Origin: Streptomyces sp. TP-A0874
GTDB lineage: Bacteria > Actinomycetota > Actinomycetes > Streptomycetales > Streptomycetaceae
Assembly (NCBI RefSeq): GCF_001748085.1
Contig: NZ_BBZK01000005.1
Coordinates: 1-64,000, forward strand
Length of the DNA stretch: 64,000 nt
Reading direction: 5' to 3'
In this document: positions 9,048 to 17,971 of the stretch, in pieces
Numbering within the stretch: position 1 is the first letter of the stretch
Layout: each line of letters begins with the position of its first letter
Notes under the pieces: generated by a model
Told to the model about the DNA's origin: nothing
Databases searched by the model: none
What the model saw: only the letters and a program-made list of their open reading frames with translations
Position numbers and translations under genes: made by a program

Positions 9048-9989
9048 TCAGTCGCGTCGGTGCCTGGCGGCCATCGTGTGAAACACCTTCTTCGGTTCCC
9101 AACGGGTCTCGTCGAGCATGCGGACCACGCCGTAGGAGCCGAGATCCGCGTCTCCGGGCCTGCTGTAACTGACGAAGGTGAACCAGAGTGCGGTATCTAC
9201 CCCTTCCCCTTCGAAAGCGTCCAGCAGCTCGGTGAGGTAGCGGACCTGCTCGTCCTCGTCGGGCACCGCGTCGTGTGGCACCTGCCAGGCCGAGCCGCCG
9301 CGCTCGCCCGCGCCCCGGTAGGCGCAGGTTCCGTACTCGGTCACCGCAACAGGCTTGCCGTGTGCGAGGTGTCCCCGCAGTTCGGACCGGAAGGTGTCGG
9401 CGTTGTACGCGGCGCGGTAGGCATCGATGCCGACGAGGTCGAACGGACGCCAGTCGACGAACTCCCAGGGAGCCGAGGCGTACGTGATGCGCCCGCCGAA
9501 GCGGGCACGCACCGTCTCGGCGGCTTGCGCGAGGAAGACGTTGAGACGTTCCTGCACCGCTCCAAGGCCGTACCACCACTCCATGTCCGCCTCAGCCATG
9601 GTCCGCAGACGGTCGCCGTAGGTGTCGCCCGGGATGAAGCCACCGCAGAACGCGCTCATCTCACAGCCCGCGACGAACACCACTTCGGCACCGCTCCGTC
9701 GTACGGCTTCGGCCCGGCGGGCACACTCAGCGAAGAACGACAGCAGCCGTTCGGCGGGAAGGTCGACAGGGAACGGGGCGAACCACACCTCGAGGCCGAC
9801 GGCCGCCGCGCAGTGGGCGGCGATGCTCAGCCGTTCGGGATCACGGCCGGAGACGCGTACGGCATCGCAGTGCAGTTCGTCGGATATCACAGCCATGTCG
9901 CGCCGGACCGTTTCGTGGGTGAAGGTCTTGCGAGAGAGGTCCTGTCCGGGGAGGAACCCGGTGTCGTAGTTGATGCCCCGTGCACGCAT
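9048..9989 (-). CDS. TIM-barrel glycosidase-like protein (sometimes labelled abortive-infection protein)
   Basis: 313 residues. The pattern fits a (beta/alpha)8 glycoside hydrolase-type barrel: GINYDTGFL at the first strand, DAVRVSG, LEVWFAPFPVD, VVFVAGCEMSAF, ITYASAPWEFVDW, LVGIDAYRA, PVAVTEYGTCAY and ALWFTFVSYSRPG. Glu in GCEMSA and in VTEYGT are in place for an acid/base and a nucleophile. Similar actinobacterial proteins carry the label 'abortive infection protein', for which I see no sequence support. No signal peptide, so it acts inside the cell. One base separates it from the TetR gene upstream. Confidence 0.75.
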   Translation of the reverse strand: MRARGINYDTGFLPGQDLSRKTFTHETVRRDMAVISDELHCDAVRVSGRDPERLSIAAHCAAAVGLEVWFAPFPVDLPAERLLSFFAECARRAEAVRRSGAEVVFVAGCEMSAFCGGFIPGDTYGDRLRTMAEADMEWWYGLGAVQERLNVFLAQAAETVRARFGGRITYASAPWEFVDWRPFDLVGIDAYRAAYNADTFRSELRGHLAHGKPVAVTEYGTCAYRGAGERGGSAWQVPHDAVPDEDEQVRYLTELLDAFEGEGVDTALWFTFVSYSRPGDADLGSYGVVRMLDETRWEPKKVFHTMAARHRRD

Positions 9990-9990
9990 G

Positions 9991-10599
9991 TCACTGCCCC
10001 TTCAGGTGATGCACGCCGTGCTCCAGCAGGGCGAAGGCGAGCTCGGTGTCCTTGGCCAGGGCGCGGACCGCCTCCGGTGGTGACGCGCCGTCGGCCAGGA
10101 GGTGGAAGAAGGACTCCCGGAGGGTAAGCGCGGTCGCAGCGATTTGAGCCGCCACCAGTACGGCCGCCGTCTTCCCGTACTCCTCCGCCAGTACGTCGGC
10201 GAGCGCCCGGCGCTGCTGGTAGAGCAGGGCGTTCGCGGCTCCGCTGAGCGCGGGACTGTCGAAGATCACGCGCATCTGGGCGAGCACTTCGTCCCGGTCC
10301 ATCGCTGCCATCTGCCCGTCCGCGAAGGCCTCGTAGTGGGCTTGCAGCGCTTTGAGCGGGGAGAGCCCCGCCGGCCGCCGGGCGACGATCTCGGCCAGGT
10401 TCTCCTGTCCCACGCCCTGCAGCGCGAGCGACTCCTTGCTGGGGAAGTACGTGAAGAGGGTGGCCTTGGCGACTTCTGCGGCCTCGGCGATTTCACTGAC
10501 CGTCACGGCATCGAAGCCTCGCTCGGCGAACAACTGCAATGCCACAGCGGTGATCCGCTGCTTCGTCTGTGCCTTCTTGCGCTCCCGAAGCCCTGCCAT
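9991..10599 (-). CDS. TetR-family regulator of the adjacent TIM-barrel gene
   Basis: 202 residues with a standard TetR helix-turn-helix (ITAVALQLFAERGFDAVTV, then IAEAAEVAKATLFTYFPSKE) and a mostly helical ligand domain. It is first in a two-gene unit with the TIM-barrel gene, one base between them. A perfect 13-bp inverted repeat sits across its promoter spacer, so autorepression is likely, and the barrel gene would be derepressed with it. The ATG at 10599 falls at the expected transcription start. Ligand unknown. Confidence 0.9.
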   Translation of the reverse strand: MAGLRERKKAQTKQRITAVALQLFAERGFDAVTVSEIAEAAEVAKATLFTYFPSKESLALQGVGQENLAEIVARRPAGLSPLKALQAHYEAFADGQMAAMDRDEVLAQMRVIFDSPALSGAANALLYQQRRALADVLAEEYGKTAAVLVAAQIAATALTLRESFFHLLADGASPPEAVRALAKDTELAFALLEHGVHHLKGQ

Positions 10600-10605
10600 A
10601 CGGAG

Positions 10606-10634
10606 AGCATAACCAGACTCGGTTCAGAATCGAA
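10606..10634 (-). promoter_or_regulatory. Promoter of the TetR/TIM-barrel unit
   Basis: Minus strand: TTCGAT (10634-10629), 17-base spacer, TATGCT (10611-10606). The ATG starts 7 bases past the -10 box, which predicts a leaderless mRNA. Confidence 0.65.
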
Positions 10635-10644
10635 CCGAGTCTGG
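10613..10644. promoter_or_regulatory. TetR operator (perfect inverted repeat)
   Basis: Arms CCAGACTCGGTTC (10613-10625) and GAACCGAGTCTGG (10632-10644) with a 6-base centre. The repeat covers the -35 box and the whole promoter spacer, so bound repressor would block RNA polymerase. Confidence 0.75.
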
Positions 10645-10851
10645 AGATGGAGTGGATCGCCATCGCGGTGAGGGGCGATCGGAAAAAATAAGAAAGCACC
10701 GCGTATCGGGCCAATACTCTTTTCCTTCGCCCTGCCGCTGGGCGACCTGGATCAATCTCACCGGGATTTCCTGTACGCCGACTCCTCACACCCGGAGCCG
10801 CCAGGGGCAGTACAGGGCGGAGGGAACCGCCGAGGGTGCCGGGGTAGGCCC

Positions 10852-12444
10852 TCAGCGCCGCCGCCGGGTGGGTGCGTCGGAGTCGCCGGCCGAGGGCGCG
10901 GGGCTGCTCGGGGCAGGGGTCGGCGAGGTGGTCGGCACCGGTTCCGGGGGCGACGAGCTCGGAGACGGCCGGGGCTCTCCGGGGCCGGGTCGCTGGGGGG
11001 CGCCCCGGCCCTCGATGGTGACCACGGAGCCGGACGGGGCGATCCGGACCCTTCCCGTCCAATGGCCTCGGGGCTCGCGGTCCCGGTCGACCGAGACCGT
11101 CAGGTGCGCGGTCTCCCCGGGCTCCAGCACCCCCGCCGTCCGGTTCAGCCGCAGCCAGCCCGCCTCGGACCGCGCGGACCAGCGGACCGGCGCCTGACCG
11201 GAGGCGGTGAGCGTCACCAGGGTGCTCCCGGCGGCCGGCCGGACCCGCACGGTCAGCCCTCCGGCCCCAGCGGGGGTCCGGGTCGGGGTATCCCCGGCGG
11301 CCTTCCGCTCCACGGCCGGACGGCCATCGTCCGGACCCCGGCCCTCCGCCGCCGGGCGGCTCTCGTCCGGCCCCTGCCCCCCGGTGCGCTCGTAGGGTTC
11401 CGCGCTCTCCTGCTTGGCGGCGGTCGGCTCGGAGTGCCGGCTCTCGCCGACCGGCACGCCGCGGTAGGAGGCCCACAACGCCAGCACCGGGGCCGCCACG
11501 ACGGTGGCCACCAGGGTCGTGGTCAGCGCCCGGTTCCGGAGCAGTCGGCGGCGGGCCGCACGGTCCTCCGGGTCCAGGGGGAAGCCACGGCGGTCGTAGT
11601 GCGGTCCGCCGCGCGACCGGAAGCGCGAGGCGTGGGCCATCGCCGTGTTGGTCGCCGCCCGCGGCGCCTCCAGCAGCGGCAGCGCCCCGGAGGCCGAGGC
11701 GTTGCCCGGCCAGGGTCCGCCGGCGGTCGCACGCTCGGCGGTGGGACGGCACTCGGCGCAGTCGTCGATGTGTCGGACCAACTCGCGGCGGAGCGACGGG
11801 CCGAGCAGCCGGTGAGGGTCGCCGGCCAACCGGACCGGGACCGGGCAGTTGCCGCGCTCCACCACCACCAGCGCCACCCTGGTCCGCTCCACCTCGCAGG
11901 CGGCGCTGGCGAGCAGGGCCCGCGCCTCGTCGGGCTCCAGGCCGAGTACGGGAGCCACCTCGCCCGGGGAGAGTTGGTGGCGGATGGCGAGCTCCAGCGC
12001 CTCCCGCTGGCGCGGGGTGGTGCCGGCCGCCTCCGGCCAGGCCAGCAGGGCGAGTTCACGCCGGCGCCGCTCGGCGACGACGGGGGCGGGCGGCGGCGCG
12101 CCGGGCTGCCCGCGATCGGCGAGCCGGCGGCGGCAGACCCACCGGGCGAGCGCGTAGAGCCAGCACCGGTGCTGCTCGGGCGGCCAGTGGGCGTGCCGGC
12201 GTTCGGCGATCGCGATCACTTCGCCGAGGGCGGCGGTGGCGGCGTCGTGCTCGCAGAGCACCGAGAGGCAGTAGGTGAACAGGCCGTCGAGATAGGGCTC
12301 GTAGCAGGCCGCTGAGCGTCCGGAGTCCTCGGGGGCCGGGTCGGCCGCGGCCGGGAGGGTGCTGCGCATCGGACGCCGTGCGTGGCGCGGCGCCCGATGC
12401 GCGCCGGTTCTGTGCCTGGGGTGCTCGCGCCTACTGCTCATCAC
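10852..12444 (-). CDS. Sigma-like/zinc-finger membrane protein with extracellular BACON domain
   Basis: 530 residues in a mosaic. Residues ~45-110 resemble sigma region 2 (YLDGLFTYCLSVLCEHDAA). Residues ~142-195 resemble region 4 (PRQREALELAIRHQLSPGEV). An HxxxCxxC motif (H225, C229, C232) looks like the zinc centre of ZAS anti-sigma factors. A single membrane segment lies at ~308-327. Outside are a charged linker, a BACON-like beta domain at ~394-480 and a Pro/Ser tail. This is sigma and anti-sigma parts in one chain, so it may act as a membrane-bound signalling protein rather than a true sigma factor. First codon GTG at 12444, six bases after TACCGT. Confidence 0.82.
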   Translation of the reverse strand: MMSSRREHPRHRTGAHRAPRHARRPMRSTLPAAADPAPEDSGRSAACYEPYLDGLFTYCLSVLCEHDAATAALGEVIAIAERRHAHWPPEQHRCWLYALARWVCRRRLADRGQPGAPPPAPVVAERRRRELALLAWPEAAGTTPRQREALELAIRHQLSPGEVAPVLGLEPDEARALLASAACEVERTRVALVVVERGNCPVPVRLAGDPHRLLGPSLRRELVRHIDDCAECRPTAERATAGGPWPGNASASGALPLLEAPRAATNTAMAHASRFRSRGGPHYDRRGFPLDPEDRAARRRLLRNRALTTTLVATVVAAPVLALWASYRGVPVGESRHSEPTAAKQESAEPYERTGGQGPDESRPAAEGRGPDDGRPAVERKAAGDTPTRTPAGAGGLTVRVRPAAGSTLVTLTASGQAPVRWSARSEAGWLRLNRTAGVLEPGETAHLTVSVDRDREPRGHWTGRVRIAPSGSVVTIEGRGAPQRPGPGEPRPSPSSSPPEPVPTTSPTPAPSSPAPSAGDSDAPTRRRR

Positions 12445-12450
12445 CCGGCG

Positions 12451-12456
12451 ACGGTA
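12451..12456 (-). promoter_or_regulatory. -10 element, leaderless start of the sigma-like/BACON gene
   Basis: TACCGT on the minus strand, six bases before GTG 12444. This also decides between the GTG and the ATG that directly follows it. Confidence 0.5.
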
Positions 12457-12514
12457 GGCGGATGATGGCGTTTCACGCCCGCCCCAGTGGGTTTTTAAGC
12501 CTTACGGGTGAGCA

Positions 12515-12535
12515 TTCCGTCGAACTCCGACGGAA
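12515..12535. repeat. Inverted repeat in the BACON/radA divergent region
   Basis: TTCCGTCG and CGACGGAA around AACTC, perfect 8-bp arms, between two divergent genes. Possible operator; no protein can be assigned. Confidence 0.4.
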
Positions 12536-12646
12536 GTCGGTGCGAACGGGAAAACTGCCGCCCTCGGCCACCGGCCCGCGCCGCGGCCGCCTCCACCGCG
12601 CGCTCTCCCCCCGCCCACCGGCACGCCGGGTGTCGCACCCCACCGC

Positions 12647-12652
12647 TACGGT
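12647..12652 (+). promoter_or_regulatory. -10 element, leaderless start of radA
   Basis: TACGGT, then GATCCC, then the ATG at 12659. Confidence 0.5.
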
Positions 12653-12658
12653 GATCCC

Positions 12659-14125
12659 ATGGCGTCCCGTACATCGCGTTCTTCGGCCAAGGACCGCCCC
12701 TCCTATCGGTGCACCGAGTGCGGCTACTCGGTCGTCAAGTGGCTGGGCCGCTGCCCGGAGTGCCACGCCTGGGGCACGGTCGAGGAGTTCGGCGGCGCTC
12801 CTGCGGTGCGCACCACCGCTCCGGGCCGGGTTACCGCGGCGGCGCTGCCGATCGGGCAGGTGGACGGGGCGCTGGCGACCGCGCGGAGTTCCGGGGTCGC
12901 GGAACTGGACCGCGTGCTGGGCGGCGGGCTGGTGCCCGGCGCCGTCGTGCTGCTGGCCGGCGAGCCCGGCGTCGGCAAGTCCACGCTGCTCCTGGACGTC
13001 GCCGCCAAGGCGGCCAGTGACGACCAGCGGACCCTCTACGTCACCGGAGAGGAGTCGGCCGGCCAGGTCCGCCTCCGCGCGGACCGTATCGGCGCCCTGG
13101 CCGACCACCTCTACCTGGCGGCCGAGACCGACCTCTCGGCCGTGCTGGGCCACCTCGACTCGGTCAAGCCGTCGCTGCTCGTGCTGGACTCGGTGCAGAC
13201 GGTGGCCTCGCCGGAGATCGACGGCGCACCCGGCGGGATGGCGCAGGTGCGGGAGGTGGCGGGGGCGCTCATCCGGGCCTCGAAGGAGCGCGGGATGTCC
13301 ACGATCCTGGTCGGCCACGTCACCAAGGAGGGCGCGATCGCCGGGCCGCGGCTGCTGGAGCACCTGGTCGACGTCGTACTGCACTTCGAAGGCGACCGGC
13401 ACGCCCGGCTGCGGCTGGTCCGCGGCGTCAAGAACCGCTACGGAGCCACCGACGAGGTCGGCTGCTTCGAACTGCACGACGAGGGGATCACCGGTCTCGC
13501 CGACCCCTCGGGCCTCTTCCTCACCCGTCGTTCGGAGCCGGTGCCCGGCACCTGCCTCACGGTCACCCTGGAGGGGCGCCGGCCACTGGTCGCCGAGGTG
13601 CAGGCGCTCACCGTCGACTCGCAGATCCCCTCCCCCCGGCGGACCACCTCGGGGCTGGAGACCTCCCGGGTGTCGATGATGCTCGCCGTCCTTGAGCAGC
13701 GGGGAAAGATCTCCCAACTCGGCAAGCGGGACATCTACAGCGCGACGGTGGGCGGGGTGAAGCTCTCCGAGCCGGCCGCCGACCTCGCCGTCGCCCTCGC
13801 GCTGGCGAGCGCGGCGAGCGACACCCCGCTGCCCAAGAACCTGGTGGCGATGGGGGAGGTCGGGCTGGCCGGCGAGGTCCGGCGGATCACCGGGGTGCAG
13901 CGCCGGCTGGCCGAGGCGGCGCGGCTCGGCTTCACCCACGCCCTGGTGCCGACCGATCCGGGACGGATCCCCGCTGGGATGAAAGTCACAGAGGTGGCCG
14001 ACGTAGGCGAAGCGCTGCGGGTGCTGCCGCGCCGGCCGCGCCGCGAGCGGAGCGGGCCGGCGGACCGCGAACAGCCGCCCGGAAAGCGGGAGAACGCCTC
14101 GCCGCTGTCAGGAGGGGAGGGCTGA
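12659..14125 (+). CDS. radA: DNA repair protein RadA
   Basis: RecA-related ATPase that drives branch migration of recombination intermediates. The 488-residue chain has the N-terminal zinc finger (YRCTECGYSVVKWLGRCPEC), Walker A GEPGVGKST, Walker B LLVLDSVQ, the RadA-specific KNRYGATDEVG motif and a C-terminal Lon protease-like domain ending near GVQRRLAEAARLGF. All motifs are intact. disA follows 165 bases downstream on the same strand, a conserved pairing: in Bacillus, RadA is known to bind DisA and modulate its activity. The ATG is probably leaderless. Confidence 0.97.
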   Translation: MASRTSRSSAKDRPSYRCTECGYSVVKWLGRCPECHAWGTVEEFGGAPAVRTTAPGRVTAAALPIGQVDGALATARSSGVAELDRVLGGGLVPGAVVLLAGEPGVGKSTLLLDVAAKAASDDQRTLYVTGEESAGQVRLRADRIGALADHLYLAAETDLSAVLGHLDSVKPSLLVLDSVQTVASPEIDGAPGGMAQVREVAGALIRASKERGMSTILVGHVTKEGAIAGPRLLEHLVDVVLHFEGDRHARLRLVRGVKNRYGATDEVGCFELHDEGITGLADPSGLFLTRRSEPVPGTCLTVTLEGRRPLVAEVQALTVDSQIPSPRRTTSGLETSRVSMMLAVLEQRGKISQLGKRDIYSATVGGVKLSEPAADLAVALALASAASDTPLPKNLVAMGEVGLAGEVRRITGVQRRLAEAARLGFTHALVPTDPGRIPAGMKVTEVADVGEALRVLPRRPRRERSGPADREQPPGKRENASPLSGGEG

Positions 14126-14290
14126 GCCGGGGCCCGGTGGGCGGGCCGAGCGGCCAGGCGGTTCGGGGCCGCCGGAGCACTGCCGGCTAGGACGCACCAC
14201 ACAAGCGGTGGGAGCGCCGGTAGACTTTGCCCTGGTCTCGCCCGTACGTACGCACCTCGGGCCTCGAAACCCTGCGACCGGAGGAGTGCA

Positions 14291-15418
14291 GTGGCAGCCA
14301 ACGACCGGGCAACGGCTCCCGGCAAGTCGGGCGGGAGCTCCGGTACGGAGGGCCGCCTGATGCGCGCCACCCTCAGTGCGGTCGCGCCGGGCACCGCCCT
14401 ACGCGACGGCCTGGAGCGCATCCTCCGCGGCAACACCGGTGGCCTCATCGTCCTCGGGATGGACAAGACGGTCGAGTCGATGTGCACGGGGGGTTTCGTC
14501 CTGGACGTGGAGTTCAGCGCCACCCGGCTGCGTGAGCTGTGCAAGCTGGACGGCGCGCTGATCCTCGACAAGGACATCACCAAGATCGTGCGCGCCGGTG
14601 TGCAGTTGGTGCCGGACGCCTCCATCCCGACCGAGGAGACCGGCACCCGGCACCGCACCGCGCAACGGGTCTCCATCCAGGCCGGCTATCCGGTGGTGTC
14701 GGTCAGCCAGTCGATGCGGCTGATCGCGCTCTACGTCGGTGGACAGCGCCGGGTGTTGGAGGACTCCGCGGCGATCCTGTCCCGGGCCAACCAGGCCCTC
14801 GCCACCCTGGAGCGCTACAAGCTGCGGCTGGACGAGGTGGCCGGCACGCTGTCCGCCCTGGAGATCGAGGACCTGGTGACGGTCCGGGACGTGACGGCGG
14901 TCGCCCAGCGCCTGGAGATGGTGCGCCGGATCGCCACCGAGATCGCCGAGTACGTCGTCGAACTCGGCACCGACGGTCGGTTGCTCTCGCTTCAACTCGA
15001 CGAGTTGATCGCGGGGGTGGAACCGGAGCGGGAACTGGTGGCCCGGGACTACGTGCCGCCGCCGACTGCGAAGCGGCCCCGCACGGTCGGCGAGGCACTG
15101 GCGGAGTTGGACGCCCTCTCCCACACCGAGTTGCTCGAACTGTCCACCGTCGCCCGGGCGCTGGGCTACAGCGGCGCCCCGGAGACTTTGGACTCCGCGG
15201 TCTCGCCGCGCGGTTACCGGCTGCTGGCCAAGGTGCCGAGGCTGCCGAACACCATCATCGAGCGGTTGGTGGAGCACTTCGGGGGCCTGCAGAAGCTGCT
15301 CGCCGCCAGCGTCGACGACCTCCAGCGGGTCGACGGGGTGGGCGAGGCCCGGGCCCGCTCGGTGCGCGAGGGGCTGTCGCGGCTGGCCGAGTCCTCGATC
15401 CTGGAGCGCTACGTCTGA
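14291..15418 (+). CDS. disA: Diadenylate cyclase / DNA integrity scanning protein
   Basis: Makes cyclic di-AMP from two ATP and scans DNA for damage. The 375-residue protein has the DAC domain with both active-site motifs, DGALILDKD and [11 protein letters not shown], then a helical linker, then a helix-hairpin-helix DNA-binding end ([22 protein letters not shown]). Actinobacteria usually have DisA as their only such cyclase, so this is probably the cell's c-di-AMP source. GTG start with GGAGGAGTGCA ahead. A TAGACT box lies 60 bases upstream in the radA-disA gap, so an own promoter is possible. Confidence 0.97.
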   Translation: MAANDRATAPGKSGGSSGTEGRLMRATLSAVAPGTALRDGLERILRGNTGGLIVLGMDKTVESMCTGGFVLDVEFSATRLRELCKLDGALILDKDITKIVRAGVQLVPDASIPTEETGTRHRTAQRVSIQAGYPVVSVSQSMRLIALYVGGQRRVLEDSAAILSRANQALATLERYKLRLDEVAGTLSALEIEDLVTVRDVTAVAQRLEMVRRIATEIAEYVVELGTDGRLLSLQLDELIAGVEPERELVARDYVPPPTAKRPRTVGEALAELDALSHTELLELSTVARALGYSGAPETLDSAVSPRGYRLLAKVPRLPNTIIERLVEHFGGLQKLLAASVDDLQRVDGVGEARARSVREGLSRLAESSILERYV

Positions 15419-15478
15419 CGGACACCGCCTGACGGGCCGAGGTTCTGACGGGCCGGCGACCCATCGGCGAAGCCGGGC

Positions 15479-15500
15479 GCCCGGGCCGGGGCACCCGGGC
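15479..15500. terminator. Hairpin between disA and a convergent gene
   Basis: GCCCGGG and CCCGGGC around eight bases. GC-only stem with a short TT after it, between two converging genes. Weak evidence. Confidence 0.35.
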
Positions 15501-15508
15501 CCTTCAGC

Positions 15509-16321
15509 TCAGTCGCCCTCCAGTGCGAAGGACTTCCGGACCGTCGGGAAGCCGGCGACCTTCACCTCGACCCGGTAGGTGCCCTTGCCCACCGGAGCCG
15601 GAGCCGGGGTGGCGCACTCCGGCGCGCTCGGCCGGCGGTTCCACTCGACCGCCTGCTTGCTCTGCCCCTGCGCGGGCACCTGGAGCAGGAACTGGGCGCC
15701 GTCCACGGAGCAGTCGCTCGAGGTCCAGATCGGCTCGCCGCCACCGGCTTCGCCGATGGTGATGACCGCCTTCGCGGTGCCGAAGTCCACCTTGCAGTCG
15801 TGCCCCGCGGAGTTCTCGGCGACCAGCTCGAACTCCGGTTTCTCACCGGGGCGGTAGCTGTCCTTGGTGACCCGCAGCTTCAACTGCACCGATCCGGCCG
15901 TACAGTTCGGCAGTGCGGCGCCGGGCTGGGCCCCGCCTCCGCCGCCCGGGGAGTCACCGCCGCCCGCGGCACCGGCCGGGCCGCCGTCACCGCCGCCCGT
16001 CCGGGATCCCGCTCCGCCGCCGTCGGCCCCGGCGTCGTCGTCCTCGTCCTCGTCCTCGGATTCGTCGCGCCCGCCGGGGCGTTCACTGATCGCGGGGCCG
16101 GAGGAGGAGGGCCCCGGTCCGATCGAGGGGGCCGGACCGCCGCCCTTGCCGTCCGAGTGGGCGTTCTTGTCCGTGTCGCCGCCGCCGCCCGCGCCGCCAC
16201 CGGACGTGACCGCCCAGACGACCAGCATCGTCAGGGCGGCGAGGATGGCCAACACGACGGCTCTCCGCCGCCAGTAGATGGAGGAGGGAAGCGGCCCGAC
16301 CGGATTGCGCAGAGATCCCAC
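15509..16321 (-). CDS. Membrane-anchored extracellular protein, unknown function
   Basis: 270 residues. A short cytoplasmic start with WRRR is followed by one membrane segment (AVVLAILAALTMLVVWAV, ~21-38). Then come a long Gly/Ser/acid linker with a run of Asp and Glu (DESEDEDEDDDAGAD) and a C-terminal beta-rich domain of about 130 residues with four cysteines, probably in two disulfides. Orientation by the positive-inside rule puts the C-domain outside. Comparable proteins sit beside disA in other streptomycetes, but no function is known to me. GTG start six bases after TAAGGT. Confidence 0.82.
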   Translation of the reverse strand: MGSLRNPVGPLPSSIYWRRRAVVLAILAALTMLVVWAVTSGGGAGGGGDTDKNAHSDGKGGGPAPSIGPGPSSSGPAISERPGGRDESEDEDEDDDAGADGGGAGSRTGGGDGGPAGAAGGGDSPGGGGGAQPGAALPNCTAGSVQLKLRVTKDSYRPGEKPEFELVAENSAGHDCKVDFGTAKAVITIGEAGGGEPIWTSSDCSVDGAQFLLQVPAQGQSKQAVEWNRRPSAPECATPAPAPVGKGTYRVEVKVAGFPTVRKSFALEGD

Positions 16322-16327
16322 GCTGAA

Positions 16328-16333
16328 ACCTTA
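16328..16333 (-). promoter_or_regulatory. -10 element, leaderless start of the gene ending at 15509
   Basis: TAAGGT on the minus strand, then TTCAGC, then GTG at 16321. Confidence 0.5.
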
Positions 16334-16451
16334 CGAGAGATCCGGGCGGCCGAGGCGACTACCCGCCACCGGAGACGGTTTTTCCTCTCTCCGCCGGCTC
16401 AGTCTCCGTACGGGGAAGGGCTGTTGCTCCGGCGGCGGGGGCGAGAAACCG

Positions 16452-17729
16452 TCAGCAGACGCCGTCGCCGGGCTTGGGGTTCGCCAGGCCGAAGGCCGGC
16501 CGCAGCCGCAGTCCGGCCCAGGTGCCGACGAGTGCGCAGGCGCCCCAGATCCAGCCGTGCAGGCTGCCCGAGGCGATGCCCGCGAGGTAGGCGCCGATAT
16601 TGCAGCCGCCGGCCAGCCGGGCGCCGATCCCCATCAGCAGCCCGCCCAGCACGGCCGCGCTCGCGGTGCGCCACGGCACGCCCCGGTGCAGCGTCCAGGT
16701 GCCGCCGGCCGCCGCCGCCACCGCCGCGCCGATCATGATGCCCAGGTCGGTGAGGGTGGTCTTGTCGGCCAGCACCGGGCCGGCCAACATCTCCGCGTTG
16801 CCCGGCTGCTGCCACCAGGTCCAGCTCGCCGGGTCGCCGCCCAACGCCCCGACCAGCTCCGAGCCCCACAGGCTGAAGGCGCTGGTGACACCCCAGGCAC
16901 CGCCGGAGACCAGCAGCACCCCGGCTCCCAGCAGGGCCAGCGCCAGGGCGCCCACCGCCAGCGGCCAGGAGCCGCGCAGCACCCGGGCAGCGCCCCGCGC
17001 CGAGGGAACCGCGCCGATCGGCGGCGGGTTCCGGCGGGCCTGGACCCGGTGGCTGACCCAGGCGATCGCCGCCAGGGCGGCGATCGTCACGCCCCAGGAG
17101 CCGAACCATCCGAGGTGGTCGGCGAGGAGCACCGGCTCCAGCGCGGGCAGGTCCTTCCAGAGGTCGAACTGCCAGGCGGCCAGCGTCGCCCCGGCGATGA
17201 AGCCGCCCAGGGTGAGCACGATCGAGGTCTGCCCGGAGCCGACCGCGAAGAGCGTGCCCGAGGCGCAGGCCCCGCCGAGTTGCATGCCGATGGCGAAGAG
17301 GAAGGAGCCGAGCAGCAGCCCGACCCCTAGTCGGCCGGCGGACGGCCCGGGGACGGTCCCGAAGAGTCCGGCGCCGGTCCCGATCAGGAGTGCGAACAGT
17401 GTGGCGGTGGTGCCCAGCAGCAGCGTGTGGGCGCGCAGCCCGGTGCCGTTGCCGACGGCGACCAGCTGCCGCCAGGCCGAGGTGAAGCCGAAGCGGGAGT
17501 GGAACAGCGCCAGCCCGAGCCCGAGGCCGAGCAGCAGGAGCACTCCGGTCGCGGCGCCGTGCGCCGAACACACGTAGCCGGTCAGGGCCAGGGCGAGAAG
17601 CCCGGACAGCAGGAGCGGAATCCGGCGTACCGGCGGCACGGGCGGGGACTTCGGCGGTGGGGCGCTGGTCGGAGCAGGCGCCAGCAGGCCGGTGGGTCCT
17701 GGCTGGTCTTGGCGTACTGCGGTGGTCAC
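16452..17729 (-). CDS. YeeE/YedE-family sulfur (thiosulfate-type) transporter
   Basis: 425 residues with about nine to eleven membrane segments. The two inverted half-repeats each carry the conserved cysteine motif of TsuA-type transporters: LGGACASGTLFAVG in the first half and LAGGCNIGAYLAG in the second. These cysteines relay thiosulfate through the membrane in studied members. A final Cys is the last residue. The start GTG at 17729 follows a 151-base leader after a small Cys-containing reading frame on the same strand, so sulfur-responsive attenuation is plausible. Exact substrate is inferred from family. Confidence 0.88.
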   Translation of the reverse strand: MTTAVRQDQPGPTGLLAPAPTSAPPPKSPPVPPVRRIPLLLSGLLALALTGYVCSAHGAATGVLLLLGLGLGLALFHSRFGFTSAWRQLVAVGNGTGLRAHTLLLGTTATLFALLIGTGAGLFGTVPGPSAGRLGVGLLLGSFLFAIGMQLGGACASGTLFAVGSGQTSIVLTLGGFIAGATLAAWQFDLWKDLPALEPVLLADHLGWFGSWGVTIAALAAIAWVSHRVQARRNPPPIGAVPSARGAARVLRGSWPLAVGALALALLGAGVLLVSGGAWGVTSAFSLWGSELVGALGGDPASWTWWQQPGNAEMLAGPVLADKTTLTDLGIMIGAAVAAAAGGTWTLHRGVPWRTASAAVLGGLLMGIGARLAGGCNIGAYLAGIASGSLHGWIWGACALVGTWAGLRLRPAFGLANPKPGDGVC

Positions 17730-17880
17730 GGGATCTCCGGGGGGCGGACGCGGGCACGGCGATGCGAACAGCCGTGATCGCGATGAGTGGGGTGGGAAGC
17801 CCCTGGGCGGGGCGGGCAGGCGGCGCGAGCTACCGGCGGCGCCGCGCGGGGGGAGTCACCGCGGGTCGGCCGGGCTCCGG

Positions 17881-17964
17881 TCAGCGACGACAGAGACCGT
17901 CGTCGACGCACCACGCCGAATTCGCGAAGAGCGCGAGTTCCAGCAGGTGGGCGGCGTCAAACAT
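17881..17964 (-). CDS. Short Cys-containing leader peptide upstream of the sulfur transporter
   Basis: 27 residues, starting MFDAAHLLELALF and ending with C-V-D-D-G-L-C-R-R. The ATG at 17964 lies 7 bases after TATGCT, so the message would be leaderless with this peptide first. The pattern H-x-x-x-L...S-A-x-C loosely matches the Cys-rich leader peptides (Ms4527A type and the streptomycete putative leader peptides) found ahead of sulfur genes, where ribosome stalling at Cys codons senses cysteine. In-frame ATGs at 17976 and 18015 exist but lack a fitting -10. Family membership is inferred. Confidence 0.6.
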   Translation of the reverse strand: MFDAAHLLELALFANSAWCVDDGLCRR

Positions 17965-17971
17965 GAGTACG

